Part shown: piece by piece, positions 31,650 through 47,074 of the stretch
How the letters are laid out: every line of letters begins with the position of its first letter
Position numbering within the stretch: position 1 is the first letter of the stretch
Assembly (NCBI GenBank): GCA_034231615.1
Contig: CM067312.1
Coordinates: 1,944,001 to 2,008,000, forward strand
Direction of reading: 5' to 3'
Source: Meghimatium bilineatum
Taxonomy: Eukaryota > Mollusca > Gastropoda > Stylommatophora > Philomycidae
DNA length: 64,000 nucleotides
Position numbers and translations under genes: made by a program
Notes under the pieces: generated by a model
Seen by the model: the letters and a program-made list of their open reading frames with translations, nothing else
Database searches by the model: none
What the model was told of the DNA's origin: nothing

Positions 31650-34600
31650 ACCAGATGTGTTCGGATATACTGACACGTAGATATCAATTCCACCAGGTGT
31701 GTTCGGATATACTGACACGTATATATCAATACCACCAGATGTGTTCGGATATACCGACACGTAGATATCAATACCACCAGATGTGTTCGTAGATATCAAT
31801 ACCACCAGATGTGTTCGTAGATATCAATACCACCAGGTGTGTTCGTAGATATCAATACCACCAGATGTGTTCGTAGATATCAATACCACCAGATGTGTTC
31901 GTAGATATCAATACCACCAGGTGTGTTCGTAGATATCAATACCACCAGGTGTGTTCGTAGATATCAATACCACCAGATGTGTTCGTAGATATCAATACCA
32001 CCAGATGTGTTCGGATATACTGACACGTAGATATCAATACCACCAGATGTGTTCGTAGATATCAATACCACCAGGTGTGTTCGTAGATATCATTACCACA
32101 AGGTGTGTTCGTAGATATCAATACCACCAGGTGTGTTCGTAGATATCAATACCACCAGATGTGTTCGTAGATATCAATACCACCAGGTGTGTTCGTAGAT
32201 ATCAATACCAACAGGTGTGTTCGTAGATATCAATACCACCAGATGTGTTCGTAGATATCAATACCACCAGGTGTTTTCGTAGATATCAATACCACCAGGT
32301 GTGTTCGTAGATATCAATGCCACCAGGTGTGTTCGTAGATATCAATACCACCAGATGTGTTCGTAGATATCAATACCACCAGATGTGTTCGAAGATATCA
32401 ATACCACCAGATGTGTTCGGATATACTGACACGTAGATATCAATACCACCAGATGTGTTCGGATATACTGACACGTAGATATCAATACCACCAGATGTGT
32501 TCGGATATACTGACACGTAGATATCAATACCACCAGATGTGTTCGTAGATATCAATACCACCAGGTGTGTTCGGATATACTGACACGTAGATCTCAATAC
32601 CACCAGATGTGTTCGGATATACTGACACGTAGATATCAATACCACCAGATGTGTTCGGATATACTGACACGTATATATCAATACCACCAGATGTGTTCGT
32701 AGATATCAATACCACCAGATGTGTTCGTAGATATCAATACCACCAGGTGTGTTCGTAGATATCAATACCACCAGATGTGTTCGTAGATATCAATACCACC
32801 AGAAGTGTTCGGATATACTGACACGTAGATATCAATACCACCAGATGTGTTCGGATATACTGACACGTAGATATCAATACCACCAGATGTGTTCGGATAT
32901 ACTGACACGTAGATATCAATACCACCAGATGTGTTCGGATATACTGAGACGTAGATATCAATACCACCAGGTGTGTTCGTAGATATCAATACCACCAGGT
33001 GTGTTCGTAGATATCAATAACACCAGAAGTGTTCGGATATACTTACACGTAGATATCAATACCACCAGATGTGTTCGGATATACTGACACGTAGATATCA
33101 ATACCACCAGATGTGTTCGTAGATATCAATACCACCAGATGTGTTCGGATATACTGACACGTAGATATCAATACCACCAGGTGTGTTCGTAGATATCAAT
33201 ACCACCAGATGTGTTCGTATATATCAATACCACCAGATGTGTTTGTAGATATCAATACCACCAGATGTGTTCGGATATACTGACACGTAGATATCAATAA
33301 CACCAGAAGTGTTCGTAGATATCAATACCACCAGATGTGTTCGGATATACTGACACGTAGATATCAATACCACCAGGTGTGTTCGTAGATATCAATACCA
33401 CCAGATGTGTTCGTAGATATCAATACCACCAGATGTGTTCGGATATACTGACACGTAGATATCAATACCACCAGATGTGTTCGTAGATATCAATACCACC
33501 AGATGTGTTCGTAGATATCAATACCACCAGATGTGTTCGTAGATATCAATACCACCAGATGTGTTCGTAGATATCAATACCAACAGATGTGTTCGGATAT
33601 ACTGACACGTAGATATCAATACCACCAGATGTGTTCGGATATACTGACACGTAGATATCAATACCACCAGATGTGTTCGTAGATATCAATACTACCAGAT
33701 GAGTTCGGATATACTGACACGTAGATATCAATACCAACAGATGTGTTCGGATATACTGACACGTAGATATCAATACCACCAGGTGTGTTCGTAGATATCA
33801 ATACCACCAGATGTGTTCGGATATACTGACACGTAGATATCAATACCACCAGATGTGTTTGTAGATATCAATACCACCAGATGTGTTCGTAGATATCAAT
33901 ACCACCAGATGTGTTCGGATATACTGACACGTAGATATCAATTCCACCAGGTGTGTTCGGATATACTGACACGTATATATCAATACCACCAGATGTGTTC
34001 GGATATACCGACACGTAGATATCAATACCACCAGATGTGTTCGTAGATATCAATACCACCAGGTGTGTTCGTAGATATCAATACCACCAGGTGTGTTCGT
34101 AGATATCAATACCACCAGACGTGTTCGTAGATATCAATACCACCAGATGTGCTCGGATATACCGACACGTAGATATCAATACCACCAGATGTGTTCGTAG
34201 ATATCAATACCACCAGGTGTGTTCGTAGATATCAATACCACCAGGTGTGTTCGTAGATATCAATACCACCAGATGTGTTCGTAGATATCAATACCACCAG
34301 ATGTGTTCGTAGATATCAATACCACCAGATGTGTTCGGATATACCGACACGTAGATATCAATACCACCAGATGTGTTCGTAGATATCAATACCACCAGGT
34401 GTGTTCGTAGATATCATTACCACCAGGTGTGTTCGTAGATATCAATACCACCAGGTGTGTTCGTAGATATCAATACCACCAGATGTGTTCGTAGATATCA
34501 ATACCACCAGGTGTGTTCGTAGATATCAATACCAACAGGTGTGTTCGTAGATATCAATACCACCAGATGTGTTCGTAGATATCAATACCACCAGGTGTTT

Positions 34601-37600
34601 TCGTAGATATCAATACCACCAGGTGTGTTCGTAGATATCAATACCACCAGAAGTGTTCGGATATACTGACACGTGGATATCAATACCACCAGATGTGTTC
34701 GTAGATATCAATACCACCAGGTGTGTTCGGATATACTGACACGTAGATATCAATACCACCAGATGTGTTCGGATATACTGACACGTAGATATCAATACCA
34801 CCAGATGTGTTCGGATATACTGACACGTAGATATCAATACCACCAGATGTGTTCGGAAATACTGACACGTAGATATCAATACCACCAGATGTGTTCGGAT
34901 ATACTGAGACGTAGATATCAATACCACCAGGTGTGTTCGTAGATATCAATACCACCAGGTGTGTTCGTAGATATCAATAACACCAGAAGTGTTCGGATAT
35001 ACTTACACGTAGATATCAATACCACCAGATGTGTTCGGATATACTGACACGTAGATATCAATACCACCAGATGTGTTCGTAGATATCAATACCACCAGAT
35101 GTGTTCGGATATACTGACACGTAGATATCAATACCACCAGGTGTGTTCGTAGATATCAATACCACCAGATGTGTTCGTATATATCAATACCACCAGATGT
35201 GTTTGTAGATATCAATACCACCAGATGTGTTCGGATATACTGACACGTAGATATCAATAACACCAGAAGTGTTCGTAGATATCAATACCACCAGATGTGT
35301 TCGGATATACTGACACGTAGATATCAATACCACCAGGTGTGTTCGTAGATATCAATACCACCAGATGTGTTCGTAGATATCAATACCACCAGATGTGTTC
35401 GTAGATATCAATACCACCAGATGTGTTCGGATATACTGACACGTAGATATCAATACCACCAGATGTGTTCGTAGATATCAATACCACCAGATGTGTTCGT
35501 AGATATCAATACCACCAGATGTGTTCGTAGATATCAATACCACCAGATGTGTTCGGATATACTGACACGTAGATATCAATACCACCAGATGTGTTCGGAT
35601 ATACTGAAACGTAGATATCAATACCACCAGATGTGTTCGTAGATATCAATACCACCAAATGTGTTCGTAGATATCAATACTACCAGATGTGTTCGGATAT
35701 ACTGACACGTAGATATCAATAACACCAGAAGTGTTCGTAGATATCAATACCACCAGATGTGTTTGTAGATATCAATACCACCAGATGTGTTCGTAGATAT
35801 CAATACCACCAGATGTGTTCGTAGATATCAATACCACCAGATGTGTTCGTAGATATCAATACCACCAGATGTGTTCGGATATACTGACACGTAGATATCA
35901 ATACCACCAGATGTGTTCGTAGATATCAATACCACCAGATGTGTTCGTAGATATCAATACCACCAGATGTGTTCGGATATACTGACACGTAGATATCAAT
36001 ACCACCAGATGTGTTCGTAGATATCAATACCACCAGATGTGTTCGTAGATATCAATACCACCAGATGTGTTCGTAGATATCAATACCACCAGATGTGTTC
36101 GGATATACTGACACGTAGATATCAATACCACCAGATGTGTTCGGATATACTGAAACGTAGATATCAATACCACCAGATGTGTTCGTAGATATCAATACCA
36201 CCAAATGTGTTCGTAGATATCAATACTACCAGATGTGTTCGGATATACTGACACGTAGATATCAATAACACCAGAAGTGTTCGTAGATATCAATAACACC
36301 AGATGTGTTTGTAGATATCAATACCACCAGATGTGTTCGGATATACTGACACGTAGATATCAATAACACCAGAAGTGTTCGTAGATATCAATACCACCAG
36401 ATGTGTTCGGATATACTGACACGTAGATATCAATAACACCAGAAGTGTTCGTAGATATCAATACCACCAGATGTGTTCGGATATACTGACACGTAGATAT
36501 CAATAACACCAGAAGTGTTCGTAGATATCAATACTACCAGATGTGTTCGGATATACTGACACGTAGATATCAATAACACCAGAAGTGTTCGTAGATATCA
36601 ATACCACCAGATGTGTTTGTAGATATCAATACCACCAGATGTGTTCGGATATACTGACACGTAGATATCAATAACACCAGAAGTGTTCGTAGATATCAAT
36701 ACCACCAGATGTGTTCGGATATACTGACACGTAGATATCAATACCACCAGGTGTGTTCGTAGATATCAATACCACCAGATGTGTTCGTAGATATCAATAC
36801 CACCAGATGTGTTCGTAGATATCAATACCACCAGATGTGTTCGGATATACTGACACGTAGATATCAATACCACCAGATGTGTTCGTAGATATCAATACCA
36901 CCAGATGTGTTCGTAGATATCAATACCACCAGATGTGTTCGTAGATATCAATACCACCAGATGTGTTCGGATATACTGACACGTAGATATCAATACCACC
37001 AGATGTGTTCGGATATACTGAAACGTAGATATCAATACCACCAGATGTGTTCGTAGATATCAATACCACCAGATGTGTTCGTAGATATCAATACTACCAG
37101 ATGTGTTCGGATATACTGACACGTAGATATCAATACCACCAGATGTGTTCGGATATACTGACACGTAGATATCAATACTACCAGATGTGTTCGGATATAC
37201 TGACACGTAGATATCAATACTACCAGATGTGTTCGGATATACTGACACGTAGATATCAATACTACCAGATGTGTTCGGATATACTGACACGTAGATATCA
37301 ATACCACCAGATGTGTTCGTAGATATCAATACCACCAGATGTGTTCGGATATACTGAAACGTAGATATCAATACCACCAGATGTGTTCGTAGATATCAAT
37401 ACCACCAGATGTGTTCGGATATACTGAAACGTAGATATCAATACCACCAGATGTGTTCGGATATACTGAAACGTAGATATCAATACCACCAGATGTGTTC
37501 GTAGATATCAATACCACCAGATGTGTTCGTAGATATCAATACCACCAGGTGTGTTCGTAGATATCAATACTACCAGATGTGTTCGGATATACTGACACGT

Positions 37601-39037
37601 AGATATCAATACCACCAGATGAGTTCGGATATACTGACACGTAGATATCAATACCACTAGATGTGTTCGGATATACTGACACGTATATATGAATACCACC
37701 AGATGTGTTCGGATATACTGACACGTAGATATCAATACCACCAGGTGTGTTCGGATATACTGACACGTAGATATCAATACCACCAGGTGTGTTCGTAGAT
37801 ATCAATACCACCAGATGTGTTCGGATATACTGACACGTAGATATCAATACCACCAGATGTGTTCGTAGATATCAATACCACCAGGTGTGTTCGTTGATAT
37901 CAATAACACCAGAAGTGTTCGGATATACTTACACGTAGATATCAATACCACCAGATGTTTTCGGATATACTGACACGTAGATATCAATACCACCAGATGT
38001 GTTCGGATATACTGACACTTAGATATCAATACCACCAGATGTGTTCGGATATACTGACACTTAGATATCAATACCACCAGATGTGTTCGTAGATATCAAT
38101 ACCACCAGATGTGTTCGTAGATATCAATACCACCAGATGTGTTCATAGATATCAATACCACCAGATGTGTTCGTAGAGTAGATATCAATACCACCTGATG
38201 TGTTCGGATATACTGACACGTAGATATCATTACCACCAGATGTGTTCGGATATACTGACAAGTAGATATCAATACCACCAGATGTGTTCGTAGATATCAA
38301 TACCACCAGATGTGTTCGGATATACTGACACGTAGATATCAATACCACCAGATGTGTTCGGATATACTGAGACGTAGATATCAATACCACCAGATGTGTT
38401 CGTAGATATCAATACCACCAGGTGTGTTCGGATATACTGACACGTAGATATCAATACCACCAGATGTGTTCGGATATACTGAGACGTAGATATCAATACC
38501 GTCAGATGTGTTCGTAGATATCAATACCACCAGATGTGTTCGGATATACTGACACGTAGATATCAATACCACCAGATGTGTTCGGATATACTGACACGTA
38601 GATATCAATACCACCAGATGTGTTTGGATATACTGACACGTAGATATTAATACCACCAGATGTGTTCGGATATACTGACACGTAGATATCAATAATACCA
38701 GATGTGTTCGGATATACTGACACGTAGATATCAATACCATCAGATGTGTTCGTAGATTTCAATACCACCAGATGTGTTCGTAGATATCAATACCATCAGA
38801 TGTGTTCGTAGATATCAATACCACCAGATGTGTTCGGATAAACTGACACGTAGATATCAATACCATCAGATGTGTTCGTAGATATCAATACCACCAGGTG
38901 TGTTCGGATATATTGACACGTAGATATCAATACCACCAGATGTGTTCGGATATACTGACACGTAGATATCAATACCACCAGATGTGTTCGGATATACTGA
39001 CACGTAGATATCAATACCACCAGATGTGTTCGGATAT

Positions 39038-40163
39038 GATGATGATGTTCGTCCGTCGTGATCGACGATGACCAAAAACTCAACCATAATAATAATAACA
39101 ATAAATAATAAAATAATAGAGTTAATAGTGCGTTTTTAAATGACTAGCAAGTCCAATGCGCGCACAAAATGTTCTTTTACAGAATTGACAACAATAGAAG
39201 GTATCTGTGTGACGTTGAGATGTTTTTTCTTTTCTACGTGTCCGCTTCTGTCTTGCAGTTTCTTGTCTGAATTCCTCTGCCGCTAGTGCTCCCGTTCTAA
39301 TGCTGTAACGCCATGCTGTTCTATCCTGAGCGAGGCTCTCCCAAGCGCCTACGTCAATGTTAAGATGTTTCAAGGATGACTTGAGCGTGTCTTTGAAACG
39401 CTTTTTCTGTCCACCAGCTTTTCGAAATTCTGCCTTGAGTTCTCCATAATATATTTGTTTTGGCAAACGCGAGTTCTCCATACGCACAAGATGGCCTGCC
39501 CAGCGTGCCTGCGCCTTCATAAGTATTGTGTAGATGCTTATTGAGGTTGCTTTTTCCAAGACCTCGTAGTCTGGTACTTTGTCCCACCAATGGATGTTTA
39601 GTAATTTACGTAGGCAGGTAAGATGGAAATGATTTAACTTTCTTGCATGTCTAGCATACACTGTCCACGTTTCGCAGGCGTATAGTAAGGTTGGTATAAC
39701 AGCAGCATGATATACTTGTAGTTTGGTGGTTGTTCTTATACCTCTTCTGTCCCATACATTGTTGCGTAATCTGCCAAATACAGCACTAGCTTTTGCCAGT
39801 CTATTGTTAATTTCCACATCAATGTTGACATCGCGAGAGAGAGTGCTTCCAAGGTAAGTAAAATTGTCGACTATCTGCAGTTTTTCCTGATTGACGATGA
39901 TGGAAGTAGCAGTATGTTGGCTATTTGATGTTGCTTGGTGCATGACTTCTGTTTTTTTGGTGTTAATAGTGAGACCAAAGTTGTTGCAGGCATTTGAGAA
40001 GCGGTCTATGGTGCTCTGCATGTTTACGACAGAGTCAGCATACAATGCACAGTCGTCAGCATAAAGTAATTCTCTAACAGTACTAGATTTAGTTTTCGTG
40101 TTTGCTTTTAGACGACGTAAATTGAAAAGACCACCATCCGTTCTGTAATTGATCATTAGTATA
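39038..40163 (-). mobile_element. LINE family D copy 1 inside the satellite
   Basis: A 1126-bp 5'-truncated LINE. On the minus strand the frame runs RTDGGLFNLRRLKANTKTKS, RELLYADDCALYADSVV (catalytic YADD), NFGLTINTKKTEVMHQ, FTYLGSTLSRDVNIDVEINN, LLYACETWTVYARHARKLN, LLNIHWWDKVPDYEVLEKA, RWAGHLVRMENSRLPKQI and ends in a classical C2H2 finger (C-x2-C-x12-H-x3-H) and a stop at 39122-39124. The 3' end is a (GAT)n tail. GTTCGGATAT, part of the satellite, flanks both ends (39028-39037 and 40164-40173), giving a 10-bp target duplication. The frame continues leftover satellite codons upstream, which is accidental. Endonuclease and the fingers/early palm of RT are missing. Confidence 0.93.
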
Positions 40164-43100
40164 GTTCGGATATACTGACACGTAGATATCAATACCACCA
40201 GATGTGTTCGGATATACTGACACGTAGATATCAATACCACCAGATGTGTTCGGATATACTGACACGTAGATATCAATACCACCAGATGTGTTCGGATATA
40301 CTGACACGTAGATATCAATACCAACAGATGTGTTCGGATATACTGACACGTAGATATCAATACCACCAGATGTGTTCGGATATACTGAGACGTAGATATC
40401 AATACCACCAGATGTGTTCGGATATACTGACACGTAGATATCAATACCACCAGATGTGTTCGGATATACTGAGACGTAGATATCAATACCACCAGATGTG
40501 TTCGTAGATATCAATACCACCAGATGTGTTCGGATATACTGACACGTAGATATCAATACCACCAGATGTGTTCGGATATACTGACACGTAGATATCAATA
40601 CCACCAGATGTGTTCGTAGATATCAATACCACCAGATGTGTTCGGATATACTGACACGTAGATATCAATACCACCAGGTGTGTTCGTAGATATCAATACC
40701 AACAGATGTGTTCGTAGATATCAATACCACCAGATGTGTTCGTAGATATCAATACCACCAGATGTGTTCGGATATACTGACACGTAGATATCAATACCAC
40801 CAGATGTGTTCGTAGATATCAATACCACCAGATGTGTTCGTAGATATCAATACCACCAGATGTGTTCGTAGATAGCAATACCACCAGATGTGTTCGGATA
40901 TACTGAGACGTAGATATCAATACCACCAGATGTGTTCGGATATACTGAGACGTAGATATCAATACCACCAGATGTGTTCGGATATACTGAGACGTAGATA
41001 TCAATACCACCAGATGTGTTCGGATATACTGACACGTAGATATCAATACCACCAGATGTGTTCGGATATACTGACACGTAGATATCAATACCACCAGATG
41101 TGTTCGGATATACTGACACGTAGATATCAATACCACCAGATGTGTTCGTAGATATCAATACCACCAGATGTGTTCGTAGATATCAATACCACCAGATGTG
41201 TTCGTAGATATCAATACCACCAGATGTGTTCGTAGATAGCAATACCACCAGATGTGTTCGGATATACTGAGACGTAGATATCAATACCACCAGATGTGTT
41301 CGGATATACTGAGACGTAGATATCAATACCACCAGATGTGTTCGGATATACTGAGACGTAGATATCAATACCACCAGATGTGTTCGGATATACTGAGACG
41401 TAGATATCAATACCACCAGATGTGTTCGGATATACTGAGACGTAGATATCAATACCACCAGATGTGTTCGTAGATATCAATACCACCAGGTGTGTTCGTT
41501 GATATCAATAACACCAGAAGTGTTCGGATATACTTACACGTAGATATCAATACCACCAGATGTGTTCGGATATACTGACACGTAGATATCAATACCACCA
41601 GATGTGTTCGTAGATATCAATACCACCAGATGTGTTCGGATATACTGACACGTAGATATCAATACCACCAGGTGTGTTCGTAGATATCAATACCAACAGA
41701 TGTGTTCGTAGATATCAATACCACCAGATGTGTTCGTAGATATCAATACCACCAGATGTGTTCGGATATACTGACACGTAGATATCAATACCACCAGATG
41801 TGTTCGTAGATATCAATACCACCAGATGTGTTCGTAGATATCAATACCACCAGATGTGTTCGTAGATATCAATACCACCAGATGTGTTCGGATATACTGA
41901 CACGTAGATATCAATACCACCAGGTGTGTTCGTAGATATCAATACCAACAGATGTGTTCGTAGATATCAATACCACCAGATGTGTTCGTAGATATCAATA
42001 CCACTAGATGTGTTCGGATATACTGACACGTAGATATCAATACCACCAGATGTGTTCGGATATACTGACACGTAGATATCAATACCACCAGGTGTGTTCG
42101 TAGATATCAATACCACCAGATGTGTTCGGATATACTGACACGTAGATATCAATACCACCAGATGTGTTCGTAGATATCAATACCACCAGGTGTGTTCGTT
42201 GATATCAATAACACCAGAAGTGTTCGGATATACTTACACGTAGATATCAATACCACCAGATGTGTTCGGATATACTGACACGTAGATATCAATACCACCA
42301 GATGTGTTCGGATATACTGACACTTAGATATCAATACCACCAGATGTGTTCGGATATACTGACACTTAGATATCAATACCACCAGATGTGTTCGTAGATA
42401 TCAATACCACCAGATGTGTTCGTAGAGTAGATATCAATACCACCTGATGTGTTCGGATATACTGACAAGTAGATATCAATACCACCAGATGTGTTCGTAG
42501 ATATCAATACCACCAGATGTGTTCGGATATACTGACACGTAGATATCAATACCACCAGATGTGTTCGTAGATATCAATACCACCAGATGTGTTCGGATAT
42601 ACTGAGACGTAGATATCAATACCACCAGATGTGTTCGTAGATATCAATACCACCAGGTGTGTTCGGATATACTGACACGTAGATATCAATACCACCAGAT
42701 GTGTTCGGATATACTGAGACGTAGATATCAATACCGTCAGATGTGTTCGTAGATATCAATACCACCAGATGTGTTCGGATATACTGACACGTAGATATCA
42801 ATACCACCAGATGTGTTCGGATATACTGACACGTAGATATCAATACCACCAGATGTGTTTGGATATACTGACACGTAGATATTAATACCACCAGATGTGT
42901 TCGGATATACTGACACGTAGATATCAATAATACCAGATGTGTTCGGATATACTGACACGTAGATATCAATACCATCAGATGTGTTCGTAGATTTCAATAC
43001 CACCAGATGTGTTCGTAGATATCAATACCATCAGATGTGTTCGTAGATATCAATACCACCAGATGTGTTCGGATAAACTGACACGTAGATATCAATACCA

Positions 43101-43272
43101 TCAGATGTGTTCGTAGATATCAATACCACCAGGTGTGTTCGGATATATTGACACGTAGATATCAATACCACCAGATGTGTTCGGATATACTGACACGTAG
43201 ATATCAATACCACCAGATGTGTTCGGATATACTGACACGTAGATATCAATACCACCAGATGTGTTCGGATAT

Positions 43273-44398
43273 GATGATGATGTTCGTCCGTCGTGATCGA
43301 CGATGACCAAAAACTCAACCATAATAATAATAACAATAAATAATAAAATAATAGAGTTAATAGTGCGTTTTTAAATGACTAGCAAGTCCAATGCGCGCAC
43401 AAAATGTTCTTTTACAGAATTGACAACAATAGAAGGTATCTGTGTGACGTTGAGATGTTTTTTCTTTTCTACGTGTCCGCTTCTGTCTTGCAGTTTCTTG
43501 TCTGAATTCCTCTGCCGCTAGTGCTCCCGTTCTAATGCTGTAACGCCATGCTGTTCTATCCTGAGCGAGGCTCTCCCAAGCGCCTACGTCAATGTTAAGA
43601 TGTTTCAAGGATGACTTGAGCGTGTCTTTGAAACGCTTTTTCTGTCCACCAGCTTTTCGAAATTCTGCCTTGAGTTCTCCATAATATATTTGTTTTGGCA
43701 AACGCGAGTTCTCCATACGCACAAGATGGCCTGCCCAGCGTGCCTGCGCCTTCATAAGTATTGTGTAGATGCTTATTGAGGTTGCTTTTTCCAAGACCTC
43801 GTAGTCTGGTACTTTGTCCCACCAATGGATGTTTAGTAATTTACGTAGGCAGGTAAGATGGAAATGATTTAACTTTCTTGCATGTCTAGCATACACTGTC
43901 CACGTTTCGCAGGCGTATAGTAAGGTTGGTATAACAGCAGCATGATATACTTGTAGTTTGGTGGTTGTTCTTATACCTCTTCTGTCCCATACATTGTTGC
44001 GTAATCTGCCAAATACAGCACTAGCTTTTGCCAGTCTATTGTTAATTTCCACATCAATGTTGACATCGCGAGAGAGAGTGCTTCCAAGGTAAGTAAAATT
44101 GTCGACTATCTGCAGTTTTTCCTGATTGACGATGATGGAAGTAGCAGTATGTTGGCTATTTGATGTTGCTTGGTGCATGACTTCTGTTTTTTTGGTGTTA
44201 ATAGTGAGACCAAAGTTGTTGCAGGCATTTGAGAAGCGGTCTATGGTGCTCTGCATGTTTACGACAGAGTCAGCATACAATGCACAGTCGTCAGCATAAA
44301 GTAATTCTCTAACAGTACTAGATTTAGTTTTCGTGTTTGCTTTTAGACGACGTAAATTGAAAAGACCACCATCCGTTCTGTAATTGATCATTAGTATA
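43273..44398 (-). mobile_element. LINE family D copy 2 inside the satellite
   Basis: Same 1126-bp length, same truncation point and same flanking GTTCGGATAT as copy 1. The encoded LINE portion appears identical to copy 1 by eye. It lies 4235 bp to the right, and the satellite to its left (about 42600-43270) reproduces that left of copy 1 (about 38380-39037), including rare variants such as CCGTCAG and the TTTGGATATACTG unit. It therefore arose by duplication of a satellite block and not by a second retrotransposition. Confidence 0.93.
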
Positions 44399-45948
44399 GT
44401 TCGGATATACTGACACGTAGATATCAATACCACCAGATGTGTTCGGATATACTGACACGTAGATATCAATACCACCAGATGTGTTCGGATATACTGACAC
44501 GTAGATATCAATACCACCAGATGTGTTCGGATATACTGACACGTAGATATCAATACCAACAGATGTGTTCGGATATACTGACACGTAGATATCAATACCA
44601 CCAGATGTGTTCGGATATACTGAGACGTAGATATCAATACCACCAGATGTGTTCGTAGATATCAATACCACCAGATGTGTTCGGATATACTGACACGTAG
44701 ATATCAATACCACCAGATGTGTTCGGATATACTGACACGTAGATATCAATACCACCAGATGTGTTCGTAGATATCAATACCACCAGATGTGTTCGGATAT
44801 ACTGAGACGTAGATATCAATACCACCAGATGTGTTCGGATATACTGACACGTAGATATCAATACCACCAGATGTGTTCGGATATACTGAGACGTAGATAT
44901 CAATACCACCAGATGTGTTCGTAGATATCAATACCACCAGATGTGTTCGGATATACTGACACGTAGATATCAATACCACCAGATGTGTTCGGATATACTG
45001 ACACGTAGATATCAATACCACCAGATGTGTTCGTAGATATCAATACCACCAGATGTGTTCGGATATACTGACACGTAGATATCAATACCACCAGATGTGT
45101 TCGGATATACTGACACGTAGATATCAATACCACCAGATGTGTTCGGATATACTGACACGTAGATATCAATACCACCAGATGTGTTCGTAGATATCAATAC
45201 CACCAGATGTGTTCGGATATACTGACACGTAGATATCAATACCACCACATGTGTTCGGATATACTGAGACGTAGATATCAATACCGTCAGATGTGTTCGT
45301 AGATATCAATACCACCAGATGTGTTCGTAGATATCAATACCACCAGGTGTGTTCGGATATACTGACACGTAGATATCAATACCACCAGATGTGTTCGGAT
45401 ATACTGACACGTAGATATCAATACCACCAGATGTGTTCGTATATACGGACACGTAGATATTAATACCACCAGATGTGTTCGGATATACTGACACGTAGAT
45501 ATCAATACCACCAGATGTGTTCGGATATACTGACACGTAGATATCAATACCATCAGATGTGTTCGTAGATATCAATACCACCAGATGTGTTCGTAGATAT
45601 CAATACCACCAGATGTGTTCGTAGATATCAATACCACCAGATGTGTTCGGATATACTGACACGTAGATATCAATACCATCAGATGTGTTCGTAGATATCA
45701 ATACCATCAGATGTGTTCGTAGATATCAATACCACCAGATGTGTTCGGATAAACTGACACGTAGATATCAATACCATCAGATGTGTTCGTAGATATCAAT
45801 ACCACCAGGTGTGTTCGGATATATTGACACGTAGATATCAATACCACCAGATGTGTTCGGATATACTGACACGTAGATATCAATACCACCAGATGTGTTC
45901 GGATATACTGACACGTAGATATCAATACCACCAGATGTGTTCGGTTAT

Positions 45949-47074
45949 GATGATGATGTTCGTCCGTCGTGATCGACGATGACCAAAAACTCAACCATAA
46001 TAATAATAACAATAAATAATAAAATAATAGAGTTAATAGTGCGTTTTTAAATGACTAGCAAGTCCAATGCGCGCACAAAATGTTCTTTTACAGAATTGAC
46101 AACAATAGAAGGTATCTGTGTGACGTTGAGATGTTTTTTCTTTTCTACGTGTCCGCTTCTGTCTTGCAGTTTCTTGTCTGAATTCCTCTGCCGCTAGTGC
46201 TCCCGTTCTAATGCTGTAACGCCATGCTGTTCTATCCTGAGCGAGGCTCTCCCAAGCGCCTACGTCAATGTTAAGATGTTTCAAGGATGACTTGAGCGTG
46301 TCTTTGAAACGCTTTTTCTGTCCACCAGCTTTTCGAAATCCTGCCTTGAGTTCTCCATAATATATTTGTTTTGGCAAACGCGAGTTCTCCATACGCACAA
46401 GATGGCCTGCCCAGCGTGCCTGCGCCTTCATAAGTATTGTGTAGATGCTTATTGAGGTTGCTTTTTCCAAGACCTCGTAGTCTGGTACTTTGTCCCACCA
46501 ATGGATGTTTAGTAATTTACGTAGGCAGGTAAGATGGAAATGATTTAACTTTCTTGCATGTCTAGCATACACTGTCCACGTTTCGCAGGCGTATAGTAAG
46601 GTTGGTATAACAGCAGCATGATATACTTGTAGTTTGGTGGTTGTTCTTATACCTCTTCTGTCCCATACATTGTTGCGTAATCTGCCAAATACAGCACTAG
46701 CTTTTGCCAGTCTATTGTTAATTTCCACATCAATGTTGACATCGCGAGAGAGAGTGCTTCCAAGGTAAGTAAAATTGTCGACTATCTGCAGTTTTTCCTG
46801 ATTGACGATGATGGAAGTAGCAGTATGTTGGCTATTTGATGTTGCTTGGTGCATGACTTCTGTTTTTTTGGTGTTAATAGTGAGACCAAAGTTGTTGCAG
46901 GCATTTGAGAAGCGGTCTATGGTGCTCTGCATGTTTACGACAGAGTCAGCATACAATGCACAGTCGTCAGCATAAAGTAATTCTCTAACAGTACTAGATT
47001 TAGTTTTCGTGTTTGCTTTTAGACGACGTAAATTGAAAATACCACCATCCGTTCTGTAGTTGATCATTAGTATA
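45949..47074 (-). mobile_element. LINE family D copy 3 inside the satellite
   Basis: Again 1126 bp with the same 5' truncation. The frame (47067 to 46033) carries YADD at residues 32-35 and the C2H2 finger at its end. It differs slightly from copies 1 and 2 (IFNLRR for LFNLRR; AGFRK for AEFRK). The flanks have diverged (GTTCGGTTAT left, GTTCATATAT right). The spacing from copy 2 is 2676 bp. The satellite to the left again matches that beside copies 1 and 2. Confidence 0.93.
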
